Shown here: piece after piece, positions 33,632-41,339 of the stretch
How positions within the stretch are numbered: the first letter of the stretch is position 1
How the letters are laid out: each line of letters begins with the position of its first letter
From: Gemmatimonadaceae bacterium
Lineage (GTDB): Bacteria; Gemmatimonadota; Gemmatimonadetes; Gemmatimonadales; Gemmatimonadaceae
NCBI GenBank assembly: GCA_022843265.1
Contig: JALHNZ010000028.1
Span: forward strand, 1-43,434
DNA length: 43,434 nt
Reading direction: 5' to 3'
Notes under the pieces: generated by a model
What the model saw: only the letters and a program-made list of their open reading frames with translations
Database searches by the model: none
Told to the model about the DNA's origin: nothing
Position numbers and translations under genes: made by a program

Positions 33632-34045
33632 ATGTCTGCTGACCCGCTTACGTATCTGCTTGATCGATTTGCAACCGACGCGGTGACGCTCCGCGCACGG
33701 GCCGCACACTTAGCTGGCGCTCCGGCGCCCGCGCACGGCCCCGATGCGGCCGCATCATTGCGAATGGCCGAAGCGTGCGAGTTGGTGATCGCCATGCTGA
33801 ACGACTTGTCCACCGAGACCGACGACGAGATGCTTGATGCGCTCGATGGACTCGGCCCCGAGCTCCATGCCCTGTCGGAACGCGCAGAAGATGCGTTCGT
33901 ACGCAGCGTGTATGGCGGGGCAGCCACGCGCGTGTCTGAAATCGTGCGTCGTACACGCGGTGATGAAACAGAAGGTGATGACGATGATGTCGACGACGAC
34001 GACTTGCATGACGACATCGTTGACGACGATGTGAAGCTCGGCTGA
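33632..34045 (+). CDS. Hypothetical protein with acidic C-terminal tail
   Basis: A 137-residue protein I do not recognise. The first 110 residues are helical and Ala/Leu-rich (YLLDRFATDAVTLRARAAHL, SLRMAEACELVIAMLNDLSTE), without membrane segments or a signal peptide. The last 25 are almost all acidic (DETEGDDDDVDDDD, then DIVDDDV). Such a tail may mimic nucleic acid or bind basic partners (inference). The ATG at 33632 is preferred over TTG at 33608. It lies 12 bp ahead of hslR in the same direction. The RNA-binding neighbour hints at, but does not show, a ribosome-related role. Confidence 0.6.
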   Translation: MSADPLTYLLDRFATDAVTLRARAAHLAGAPAPAHGPDAAASLRMAEACELVIAMLNDLSTETDDEMLDALDGLGPELHALSERAEDAFVRSVYGGAATRVSEIVRRTRGDETEGDDDDVDDDDLHDDIVDDDVKLG

Positions 34046-34057
34046 TACGCACCGTAC

Positions 34058-34450
34058 ATGAGCGACACGCTGCACTCAGTCCGTCTCGACAAGTGGCTTT
34101 GGGCCGCTCGCTTTTACAAAACGCGGGCCGTGGCCGCAGAGGCGATTGACGGTGGCAAAGTTGATGTGAATGGCGAACGTGCCAAACGTTCGCGACACCT
34201 CGCACCCGGCGATCGCATTTCACTGCGCCTTGGACAGTATGAGTGGCACGTGCTGGTGCGCGGCGTATCCGAGCGACGAGGCCCGGCGCCCGAGGCACAA
34301 TTGCTCTATGAAGAAACACCCGAGAGCGTTGCACGGCGCGCCGCGCTCAAGGTGCAGCTTGACAGCATGCCAAGTTTCTTCGGACATGGTGAAGGCAAGC
34401 CGACTAAACAGGACCGTCGCGCGATTCGGCGACTCAAGGGCGATCACTAG
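34058..34450 (+). CDS. hslR: S4-domain RNA-binding protein, HslR/Hsp15 type
   Basis: A 130-residue protein matching Hsp15. The S4 domain is at residues about 8-70 (VRLDKWLWAARFYKTRAVAAEAIDGGKVDVNGERAKRS), followed by DRISLRLGQYEWHVLV and a basic C-terminus (KPTKQDRRAIRRLKGDH). In E. coli Hsp15 binds free 50S subunits carrying nascent chains and returns them to use. Its TAG stop sits within a CTAG palindrome whose opposite strand is the stop of the convergent esterase gene. Confidence 0.88.
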   Translation: MSDTLHSVRLDKWLWAARFYKTRAVAAEAIDGGKVDVNGERAKRSRHLAPGDRISLRLGQYEWHVLVRGVSERRGPAPEAQLLYEETPESVARRAALKVQLDSMPSFFGHGEGKPTKQDRRAIRRLKGDH

Positions 34451-35163
34451 GCAAGCAGTTCGCGCAACAGTGGCGTGTGCAGACGATGACCGCCGTCAAA
34501 CGTATGCTCGTGTAGACGGACCCCTATCTCAGCCATGCGATCGCGCATCGCCGCGCGCGTAGTATCATTGGCGAACTGATCACGACTTCCGAGCACTGCG
34601 GCGACTGTGCTCTCCCGCCACGTGTTGCGCAGGGCATCATTCGCCACGTCGTGTGCCAACCCGCCGGCCCACAATACGTGCGTCGCCAGCGGTGCTGACG
34701 ACCCGACCGATGGATTGTTTGCCAGATCCACGGCGAAACGCATACTCATGGCCACGCCCTGCGAGAACCCGAGCAGACACAATCGCGGCGCTGTGCCTCG
34801 GCTGTGAACGATCGCCGCGTGTTCCCGCGCCACGACGGCGTGGAGCATCGCCATTGCGTCGCGCAGGTCATCGTCCCGATCATCGCGCGTAAGCCACGTG
34901 GCTCCCGTTTGCTCCAGATGCGAGCCATCGGCACGAGGCATTTGTGCATAGAAGCGCGACAGCCCTTCGGGCGCGACGATGCGGGTGTCCGGCGGCGTGA
35001 CGTTCGCAAAAGGTGCAATGAAACCGGCTGCGGTCTCCCCGTAGCCGTGAAACACGATCCACAACCGCTCCGCGTTATTGTGCGAAGCGCCGGCGGTGGC
35101 GTAGCGCGACGTTCGGGCCACGGTGAGTTTGTGGATCGCCACCGGTGACTGCGGATCCGACAT
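34447..35163 (-). CDS. Alpha/beta-hydrolase, phospholipase/carboxylesterase family
   Basis: A 238-residue cytoplasmic serine hydrolase. HGYGETAAGF gives the oxyanion-hole region, CLLGFSQGVAMSMRFA carries the nucleophile Ser134 in G-F-S-Q-G, AAVLGSRDQFA probably contains the acid, and TFDGGHRLHTPLL the catalytic His. It looks like the small esterase family that includes YpfH and acyl-protein thioesterases. The substrate is not predictable. The start at 35163 (MSDPQSPVAIH) is chosen because the frame beyond it, to 35352, overlaps ridA and lacks homology. It lies 34 bp after ridA in the same direction and converges on hslR. Confidence 0.85.
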   Translation of the reverse strand: MSDPQSPVAIHKLTVARTSRYATAGASHNNAERLWIVFHGYGETAAGFIAPFANVTPPDTRIVAPEGLSRFYAQMPRADGSHLEQTGATWLTRDDRDDDLRDAMAMLHAVVAREHAAIVHSRGTAPRLCLLGFSQGVAMSMRFAVDLANNPSVGSSAPLATHVLWAGGLAHDVANDALRNTWRESTVAAVLGSRDQFANDTTRAAMRDRMAEIGVRLHEHTFDGGHRLHTPLLRELLA

Positions 35164-35197
35164 CACCGGTTCCCTCGGCGTACGTTCGTGTTGCGAC

Positions 35198-35596
35198 TCA
35201 CTCGCGCGGCCGATACGCGGTCGCCGTGATTTCCACACGGATGCCTCGCAGCCGTGCCCCGACGACCGTGCGTGTCGGAAACGGCGGTGACATGAACTCG
35301 CGGTAGATACGGTCGAACTCCGGCCAGTCCCCCTCATCGGCGAGGTGCACACACACGCTCACCACATCGGTTAGGCTGAGCTCGCCGGCCTGGAGCACGC
35401 GCTCAAGGTTGCGCATGGTCTGTCGGACCTGCGATTCAATGTCTTCCCCCGCGAGTTCGCCGGTATTCGGATCGCGCGGAACCTGTCCGGAAACGAAATA
35501 GAGGTTGCCAGCCCATACACCGGGGCTGTACGCTCCCGCGGGTGGTTTTGTGTTTGCTGGCTGGACAGGCGTCCAGTGGCGAAGTTCTTCAGACAT
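35198..35596 (-). CDS. ridA: RidA-family enamine/imine deaminase
   Basis: A 132-residue member of the YjgF/YER057c/UK114 family. The family elements are GAYSPGVWAGNLYFVSGQVP near the N-terminus and the C-terminal FPTRTVVGARLRGIRVEITATAY, containing Arg109, the residue that anchors the substrate carboxylate in active RidA enzymes (Arg105 in E. coli). RidA hydrolyses 2-aminoacrylate and related imines released by PLP dehydratases to harmless keto acids. Its start lies 30 bp from the divergent start of a PLP enzyme that could make such an intermediate, which fits. Confidence 0.9.
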   Translation of the reverse strand: MSEELRHWTPVQPANTKPPAGAYSPGVWAGNLYFVSGQVPRDPNTGELAGEDIESQVRQTMRNLERVLQAGELSLTDVVSVCVHLADEGDWPEFDRIYREFMSPPFPTRTVVGARLRGIRVEITATAYRPRE

Positions 35597-35626
35597 TGGC
35601 AGTCGGGTTCAGGCCCAGGAGCAGCA

Positions 35627-36766
35627 GTGGCGACGCACCTCGAAACACTCGAGACGCCGGTTCCGATCGTCGACCTTGATCGGCTTACACATAATCTGGA
35701 TCGGATGGCCGCGTACGCCACCCTGCACGATCTGCGTTTGCGTCCGCATGTGAAAACGCACAAGTCCACACGCATCGCGACCGAGCAACTGCAACGTGGC
35801 GCCGTGGGACTCACCTGCGCTACCACCCGGGAGCTCGAAATCATGTCGGAAGTGTGCGACGACCTGCTGTTCGCCTACCCGCCGGTAGGCGCAGCGCGGC
35901 TTGAGCGCCTGATGCGCCTGCCGAGCAGTGTGCGTCTCACGGTCGCCGTCGATTCAGCACAGAGCATTCCCGCACTCGCGATGGCCGCCAATCTCGCACG
36001 TCGTGATGTCGACGTGTACGTAGAGGTCGACCTTGGCATGAAACGCGTTGGCGTGACACCTGAACACTCGGCGGTCGCGCTGGCGCGCACGGTACACACG
36101 CACGCACCGCTGCGCTTTGCTGGCATCACCTTTTATCCGGGACACGTGCGTTCCCGTGTGGAAGATCAAGGCGACGCGGTCGGTGCACTCGCACAACAGG
36201 TTGCGACCCTGCAAGAGCTGCTGCTCGATGCAGGACTCGCTCCGCGTGTGATCAGCGGCGGCAGTACTCCCTTGGCGTGGCGCATCCACGAAGTGCCCGG
36301 CGTCACAGAAGTGCGACCGGGCACCTACGTGTACAACGATCGCACCACCGCCGGCATCGGTGCCTGCGATTGGGAAGATTGCGCGCTCACCGTACTCGCC
36401 ACGGTTGTGAGCACGGCGGTGCCAGGTCAGGCAGTGGTTGACGCGGGCACAAAAGCACTGGCCCGCGAACCACTGCGCGCCGACGGCGACGGATGGGCAT
36501 CCCTGCTGGATCGACCGGAAGTTGTTGTCACTCGCATGAGCGAAGAACACGGTGTGCTCGACCTCTCCCACACCGACTGGCGCCCACGCGTTGGTGATCG
36601 CGTTCGCCTCGTTCCCAACCACGTGTGCATTGTGGTGCAGCAGTTCGATGAGATCGTTGGTATACGCGGCGACTACGTCGAAACGTCATGGCCCGTCCTT
36701 GCACGCGGTCGTGGCGCGGTCGATCTGCAGCAAGACAACGCTCCGCGTGGGCCGAGGGCGATGTGA
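35627..36766 (+). CDS. PLP enzyme of the D-threonine aldolase / D-serine dehydratase family
   Basis: A 379-residue fold-type III PLP enzyme. The alanine racemase-like barrel starts with the PLP lysine motif RPHVKTHKS (Lys43) and includes YVEVDLGMKRVGV, ITFYPGHV and ISGGSTPLAW for phosphate binding. The C-terminal domain carries the metal-site pattern PNHVC (His and Cys), typical of metal-dependent D-threonine aldolase and D-serine dehydratase. The exact reaction cannot be told from sequence alone. GTG at 35627 is chosen because AGGAG lies five bases upstream; the frame from 35576 would overlap the ridA start. It is divergent from ridA. Confidence 0.88.
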   Translation: MATHLETLETPVPIVDLDRLTHNLDRMAAYATLHDLRLRPHVKTHKSTRIATEQLQRGAVGLTCATTRELEIMSEVCDDLLFAYPPVGAARLERLMRLPSSVRLTVAVDSAQSIPALAMAANLARRDVDVYVEVDLGMKRVGVTPEHSAVALARTVHTHAPLRFAGITFYPGHVRSRVEDQGDAVGALAQQVATLQELLLDAGLAPRVISGGSTPLAWRIHEVPGVTEVRPGTYVYNDRTTAGIGACDWEDCALTVLATVVSTAVPGQAVVDAGTKALAREPLRADGDGWASLLDRPEVVVTRMSEEHGVLDLSHTDWRPRVGDRVRLVPNHVCIVVQQFDEIVGIRGDYVETSWPVLARGRGAVDLQQDNAPRGPRAM

Positions 36767-36820
36767 GTGTTCCACATCGCCGCCACTCGCCTCAACACTC
36801 CGCAATAAATCTGTTGCAGT

Positions 36821-36980
36821 TTTCGTGTCCTTCGTGCCTTCGTGCCCTTCCCGCCCGCAGTTCCCTCGCATTAGGCGCACCTTCGGGAATCAACCGCGCC
36901 CTGTGAGCCTCGGGGCAGGCGTGCTCCTAATGCGAGGGAACTGCGGGCGGGAAGGACACGAAAGCACGAAGGGCACGAAG
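36821..36980. repeat. 160-bp foldback repeat with 55-bp inverted arms
   Basis: The arms 36821-36875 and 36926-36980 are inverted copies. The inner 30 bp (36846-36875 against 36926-36955) are identical, and 21 of the outer 25 bp match, with all four differences being C/T. The spacer is 50 bp. The outer arm is itself internally repetitive, with three tandem TTCGTG-type units. It lies between the end of the PLP enzyme gene (36766) and the end of the convergent DUF429 gene (37021). It could act as a bidirectional terminator, or be a REP/MITE-like dispersed repeat. It has no coding capacity. Confidence 0.85.
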
Positions 36981-37020
36981 AAGAGCAAAAGATTGAAATT
37001 TTGGGGGAACGGATGCGGTG

Positions 37021-37890
37021 CTAGACCGGTGCAGGATGCCAGATGGTGCCTTCGAGACGCGAGATCGCGGAATTGCTGGGGAATTGTTTGAGCGTGTTGG
37101 GATTGAAACCGTCGGCCAGCGCGAGCGCACCAACGAGTGCGTCGAATGCATCGTCGCTTTTGGACACGTCCGGTTCGTAGCGCGTGAGATCGCGCGTGGC
37201 GTTCGAAATTGCGTGCAGGTGCGCCACACGCGCTTGGGCGTTGGATTTGTTAACGTGCGGCGCGTACAGGCGCGGCCAGATTTCTACGACGGCGGCAGTC
37301 GTGTCGGCGCGAATGTCACTGAATGGCCAGATCGTGGCGCCCGCGACGTGCAGCGCGTGCAGTGTGGCCATGCCGCGGAGTGTACCGGGACCGACGGCGC
37401 CGGCGCCCACCAACTGAAAGACGGAGAACGGGCGTGAGGTGCGTGCGGCCTGTTCGAGCTCTGTCGTGCGCAGCGGCGGCGTCTCGCTCTGATCGTACAA
37501 GGCGCTTGGTCGCGTGCGCTGCGTGCCGCGTCCCCAAAAGGGGAACTCGGGCACGCGCAGTGTGTGCTCCACACGCTCGGTCGTCCACGCACGCCACATG
37601 TCGGGAGCGTGGTTCCAACCTTGGGTGCGTGCATACCACGCCGGAAAGCCGAACGAAAAATCGAGGCCGATCACCGTCGGCACGTTTGCCGACTCGTGCA
37701 CCGCGCGCACAAGCTCCTGCGTCACCGATTCGCGTGTCCGACCGCTTTCCAGCCGCCTGACCTGCCCGCCGAGCACCTCGGCCAGCCAGATCTTGCGCGT
37801 CTCACCGGTGCGCGCACCGGACCAGTCAACCGCGATTGCTCGAATGGGTTTCACGTGAAGCAAACAGTCTTTGCCTGGCGGGAGTTGCAC
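37021..37890 (-). CDS. DUF429 family protein (predicted RNase H-like fold)
   Basis: A 289-residue protein matching the DUF429 family, which is predicted to have an RNase H-like nuclease fold. Visible elements are the first strand IRAIAVDWSGAR with its conserved Asp, PTVIGLDFSFGFPAWY in the middle, FQLVGAGAVGPGTLRG, AAVVEIWPRLY and the late SDDAFDALVGALAL with paired acids. A catalytic role is unproven. The start may be GTG at 37890 or GTG at 37854 (which begins just before the core); neither has a ribosome site. It is divergent from dinB. In other genomes DUF429 genes occur in many contexts, so no pathway is inferred. Confidence 0.85.
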   Translation of the reverse strand: MQLPPGKDCLLHVKPIRAIAVDWSGARTGETRKIWLAEVLGGQVRRLESGRTRESVTQELVRAVHESANVPTVIGLDFSFGFPAWYARTQGWNHAPDMWRAWTTERVEHTLRVPEFPFWGRGTQRTRPSALYDQSETPPLRTTELEQAARTSRPFSVFQLVGAGAVGPGTLRGMATLHALHVAGATIWPFSDIRADTTAAVVEIWPRLYAPHVNKSNAQARVAHLHAISNATRDLTRYEPDVSKSDDAFDALVGALALADGFNPNTLKQFPSNSAISRLEGTIWHPAPV

Positions 37891-37918
37891 TATTTTTCAT
37901 GGATCCCAAACAGATCAC

Positions 37919-39208
37919 GTGTCCTTCTCTCCACGCCGTATTCTGCTCGCTGACGCCGACGCATTTTTTGTGGCGGTTGCGCGTCTCGAAGATCCCGAAG
38001 GGGCAGGCCGCGCCGCGCTGCTCATTGTAGGCGGTCGACCTGGCAGTCGCGGCGTGGTGTGTTCGGCGTCGTATGAATGCCGAGCCTTTGGCGTACGATC
38101 CGCCATGCCCATCGCCCGCGCGCTGCAACTCTGTCCGCAGGCCATGTGCGTGCCGGTGCCGCGCGGTGCGTGTTCGCGCAGCAGCCGAGCGATCGCTGAG
38201 GTGCTGCACCGGTTCGCGCCGGTGGTGCAAGCGTCAAGCATTGACGAATGGTATCTCGATCTCTCGGGCACCGAAGCACTGTACAAACACGAGCCGCTGC
38301 ACGTGACCGCCGCGCGCATTCGCGATGCGGTCACGGAGGCGACCGGACTCTCGGTCTCGATTGGTGGCGGCACCTCGCGTGTGGTGGCGAAAATGGCCGT
38401 CGAAGACGCCAAACCGTCGCGCGGCGCCACGGGCGTGCACTGCGTAGAGCCTGGCACTGAACCAGCCTACCTCTCGCGATTCCGATTGTCCGACCTGCCC
38501 ATGGTCGGACCCAAGCTAGCCGAACGACTTGAACGTGCTGGCCTCGTCACCGTTGCGGAAGCACAGCAGGCCGGGCGTGAACGACTGATCCGCGTGCTCG
38601 GCGAGCGCGCGGGCGAGTGGTTGTTTGATCGTACGCATGGCGTTGACCCGAGCATCGTGGAGCCGCGCGACAGTCAGAAATCTGTGAGTCGCGAAGATAC
38701 ATTTGCGCGCGACATTTCAGACAATGCACTGCTCGAGCGCGAACTGTTGCGACTCGCTGTACGCGTGTCCGCGGATTTGCGCAAACAATCGCTCGAAGCC
38801 CGCACCGTCACCGTGAAGCTGCGCGACCGAACCTTTAGCACACGCTCGGCACAGCGTTCGCTGGTCTTGCCAATTGCCAGCGAGCAGTCTGTGTATCGCG
38901 TGGCGCGTGTGCTTTTTCGCAAGCTGCGACGCACCAGCACCACACCCGTGCGGCTGCTCGGCATCGGGCTCTCGCATTTTGAAGGGCGCGACGCGGAAGC
39001 TGCCCAGCTCGGACTCTTTGCCGATGACGCGCCGTCGCCTGCAAGCACGACCGACGAGCTGGCGCCGGTGGAGGGCGCACGCGACCGGGCGCTGACCAAG
39101 GCGCTCGATCGCATTCGCGCCCGGTTCGGTGCCTCGGCCATTGTGCCCGCCCAACTGGTGGAACGGCACGGGGATACCGGCCCGCGTGTTGAAGACGAGC
39201 CGGAGTAA
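37919..39208 (+). CDS. dinB: Y-family DNA polymerase IV
   Basis: Error-prone translesion polymerase, 429 residues from the GTG at 37919. The palm motif is LLADADAFFVAVARL, then GVVCSASYECRAFGV for the fingers, SSIDEWYLDLSG with the catalytic acids (canonical SIDEAYLD with Trp for Ala), and SIGGGTSRVVAKMA. The helix-hairpin-helix LSDLPMVGPKLAERLERAGLVTV and the little-finger domain follow. Near the C-terminus QLGLF fits the beta-clamp-binding motif. A 60-residue tail with ALDRIRARFGASAIV follows, as in many longer DinB proteins. The frame extends upstream to a TTG at 37871 that overlaps the DUF429 start. No LexA box was recognised upstream. Confidence 0.93.
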   Translation: MSFSPRRILLADADAFFVAVARLEDPEGAGRAALLIVGGRPGSRGVVCSASYECRAFGVRSAMPIARALQLCPQAMCVPVPRGACSRSSRAIAEVLHRFAPVVQASSIDEWYLDLSGTEALYKHEPLHVTAARIRDAVTEATGLSVSIGGGTSRVVAKMAVEDAKPSRGATGVHCVEPGTEPAYLSRFRLSDLPMVGPKLAERLERAGLVTVAEAQQAGRERLIRVLGERAGEWLFDRTHGVDPSIVEPRDSQKSVSREDTFARDISDNALLERELLRLAVRVSADLRKQSLEARTVTVKLRDRTFSTRSAQRSLVLPIASEQSVYRVARVLFRKLRRTSTTPVRLLGIGLSHFEGRDAEAAQLGLFADDAPSPASTTDELAPVEGARDRALTKALDRIRARFGASAIVPAQLVERHGDTGPRVEDEPE

Positions 39209-39327
39209 TCGACTGGCGGTGGAAACCGTGGCCGCGTCGGATTACTTTGTTTGGATAGCCACGGAGCGCTTTGTCTCCCGGTCGCTGTTGCGACCGTCGT
39301 CAGTACACCGCACCGACCTCTTCCCGC

Positions 39328-39552
39328 ATGAGCAAGCCATACAATCCGAATACGCAGGGCTGGGGATTCGCTCTTGTCGTTTGCGTTCTCACGGCCGGCC
39401 TGTTCGGCACCGCCTACACGATTCATAAGAACACGTACCGTCATCCGCGCGACCCAATGGCCACGCAGGTGTATGCAGATCGTGATTCCGTGAAGGCCTC
39501 CAAGGCAGGAAAGCCGGCCGCTAAGGACGAAGATCACGGCGGCGAGCACTAG
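39328..39552 (+). CDS. Small single-pass membrane protein
   Basis: A 74-residue protein of unknown function. Residues about 12-31 (WGFALVVCVLTAGLFGTAYT) form one membrane helix, followed by a polar, Lys/Ala/Asp-rich tail ending in DEDHGGEH, which has two histidines and several acids. It starts at the ATG at 39328 without a clear ribosome site. It is followed within 25 bp by a strong rightward terminator, which supports its being a real transcript end. A short GGTCGC/GCGACC stem (39279-39296) lies in its leader. Confidence 0.7.
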   Translation: MSKPYNPNTQGWGFALVVCVLTAGLFGTAYTIHKNTYRHPRDPMATQVYADRDSVKASKAGKPAAKDEDHGGEH

Positions 39553-39573
39553 GATCTGCTCGCAGCACCTTCG

Positions 39574-39609
39574 AGCGCTACCCTGCATCGCGGGGTGGCG
39601 CTTTTTTTT
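39574..39609 (+). terminator. Rho-independent terminator after the small membrane protein gene
   Basis: A ten-pair stem (AGCGCTACCC 39574-39583 with GGGTGGCGCT 39593-39602, one G-U) and a nine-nt loop are followed by a run of Ts (39602-39609). It ends the rightward transcript. It also overlaps the TAA of the convergent histidine kinase gene. Confidence 0.92.
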
Positions 39610-41227
39610 ACGCGACCGTCAGGGTGAATGACATGGTCGTGCCTCGGCCGAGCGCGGTGTCGACGGAAATGCTCCCACCGTGCGCGTCGATAATGCCTTT
39701 GGCAATGAAGAGTCCGAGCCCCGAGCCAGCCCGCATCAAGCGCGGCGCCTGCCAGTAGCGCTCGAACAGTCGGGGCACATCTTCACTCGGGATGCCGGGG
39801 CCGTTGTCGCGCACGGAGACACAGATGTTGCGCCCCGAGGAAGACAGCGACACATCCACGTGCACCTCGCCGCCGGGCGGCGTGAACTTGATCGCATTTA
39901 CCAGCAGGTTTGACAACACCTGCTGGATGCGTGGACCGTCCGCCTGAACTCGCGGCAGGTTGGTGGGCACGCTATGTGTGAGTGCGAGTTCCGCGGCTTC
40001 GGCCGTTGACTCAAAGAGCGCGCACGTTTCGATCACCATATCCGAGATGTCGCACGTTCGAATGTCCACGTGCAATCGGCCGGCGGAAATCCTGGTCACG
40101 TCCTGCAAGTCCTGAATCAGTCCGTCGGTCTGTCGCGCCGCGCCGCGCACCGCTTGCAACTGTTCAAGCTCGACCGGAACGGGTGCGCCGGCGTCGCTCT
40201 GCGCCATCAGCGCCCCGGTGAGCATCACGATCGCATTCACGGGATTGCGCAAATCGTGTGAAACGATGGCCATCAGTTCATCACGTTCACGCACCGCCTG
40301 GCGCGATTCCTGATAGAGGCGGGTGTTCTCCAACGCGAGCGCCGCACTCGAGCCAAACTGTTCCGCAATACTGACATCGTCGGGCACGTGCATGGCACCG
40401 GTGCGCGAACGCACCAGGCTGAGTGCGCCAATCGCGCGCCCACCGGCACGCAGCGGCACGATGAGTACGCTCGACGCGCCAATGCCCGCGGCACGTTCAC
40501 GATCCGCGTCATTCGGAAACGTCGCATCGAGCCAGCGCTGTGCGTCTGTGATGATTACCGGTTCGCCGCCGTGAGCAACACGCGCGGTGCTTCCGTACGG
40601 CAACAACGCTGGTAGTGGATGCGCCACGGAGGAGACCAGCGGCGACAGTTCGGCACCACGCATCGCTTCCACGTGCGAGGCTGCGGCGCGACGAATGTGT
40701 CCATCACTGGTCAGCAGTTCGACCAGACTCCAATCGCCGAGCATTGGCAACGGCATCTCGGCGATGGTCGCGAGTGTGGACTCCACGTCGAGCGATGCGG
40801 CCAGTACCCAACCTGCCATGGCCAACATGCGCTGTCCGTCTTCCATGCGTTTGCGTTCGCTGACATCGCGAATCACGACCATGAATGTGCGTTCGCCGTC
40901 GACCGTCACGCGCGCGATCGACGCGTCGGCCGAAAACTCTTCGCCATTGCGTCGCACGCCGGCAATCGCTCGGCGTTCAGCCATTCGGCGTGCGTCGACT
41001 TCACCGGTCGCAAACCCGCGCATGTGACCACGGTGCACCGCGCGCGATGCGAGTGGCAACAGCCGGTCAAGCGGCTCGCCGAGCATCTCTTCTTCGGTCC
41101 ACTGAAAAATGCGCTCGGCGCCCTTGTTGTAGCGCACGATGCGAAAGCGTTCATCGAGTGCAATGACGCCGTCAGCCGCAATATCAATGATGGCCGACAG
41201 CGCCGCCTGTGAATGCCGTTCGCTCAT
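39608..41227 (-). CDS. PAS-GAF sensor histidine kinase
   Basis: A 539-residue soluble kinase without membrane segments. Residues about 8-125 form a PAS domain (AIIDIAADGVIALDERFRIVRYNKGAERIF, with the PAC tail VVIRDVSERKRMED). Residues about 135-285 form a GAF domain (ASSVLIVPLRAGGRAIGALSL). The HisKA core follows with the H-box IVSHDLRNPVNAI, N-box LSNLLVNAIKF, RDNGPGIP, and GSGLGLFIAKGIIDAHGG. It starts at the ATG at 41227, close behind a GGAATGGG stretch. No response regulator is adjacent. It is divergent from the metal ATPase, separated by 112 bp, so it may sense a signal linked to it, but nothing shows this directly. Confidence 0.9.
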   Translation of the reverse strand: MSERHSQAALSAIIDIAADGVIALDERFRIVRYNKGAERIFQWTEEEMLGEPLDRLLPLASRAVHRGHMRGFATGEVDARRMAERRAIAGVRRNGEEFSADASIARVTVDGERTFMVVIRDVSERKRMEDGQRMLAMAGWVLAASLDVESTLATIAEMPLPMLGDWSLVELLTSDGHIRRAAASHVEAMRGAELSPLVSSVAHPLPALLPYGSTARVAHGGEPVIITDAQRWLDATFPNDADRERAAGIGASSVLIVPLRAGGRAIGALSLVRSRTGAMHVPDDVSIAEQFGSSAALALENTRLYQESRQAVRERDELMAIVSHDLRNPVNAIVMLTGALMAQSDAGAPVPVELEQLQAVRGAARQTDGLIQDLQDVTRISAGRLHVDIRTCDISDMVIETCALFESTAEAAELALTHSVPTNLPRVQADGPRIQQVLSNLLVNAIKFTPPGGEVHVDVSLSSSGRNICVSVRDNGPGIPSEDVPRLFERYWQAPRLMRAGSGLGLFIAKGIIDAHGGSISVDTALGRGTTMSFTLTVA

Positions 41228-41339
41228 CCCATTCCGTGCAGTGCGGTTGCTACGTAGCGTTCTCTTGGTCGCGCCGACGTCGGCCGCTTGAACTCCGTCA
41301 GAGGTTAACTGCCGGTCACCTTTCGGACCAGACTTGCAC
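41228..41339. promoter_or_regulatory. Divergent region between the PAS-GAF kinase and metal ATPase genes
   Basis: 112 bp with two outward-facing starts. It must carry at least one promoter. I see no clear dyad for a MerR- or ArsR-type regulator, and no regulator gene is adjacent. Confidence 0.4.

Noticed and set aside
36821-36980. Foldback as an insertion sequence
   Set aside because: At 160 bp it has no transposase, and no flanking target duplication was seen.
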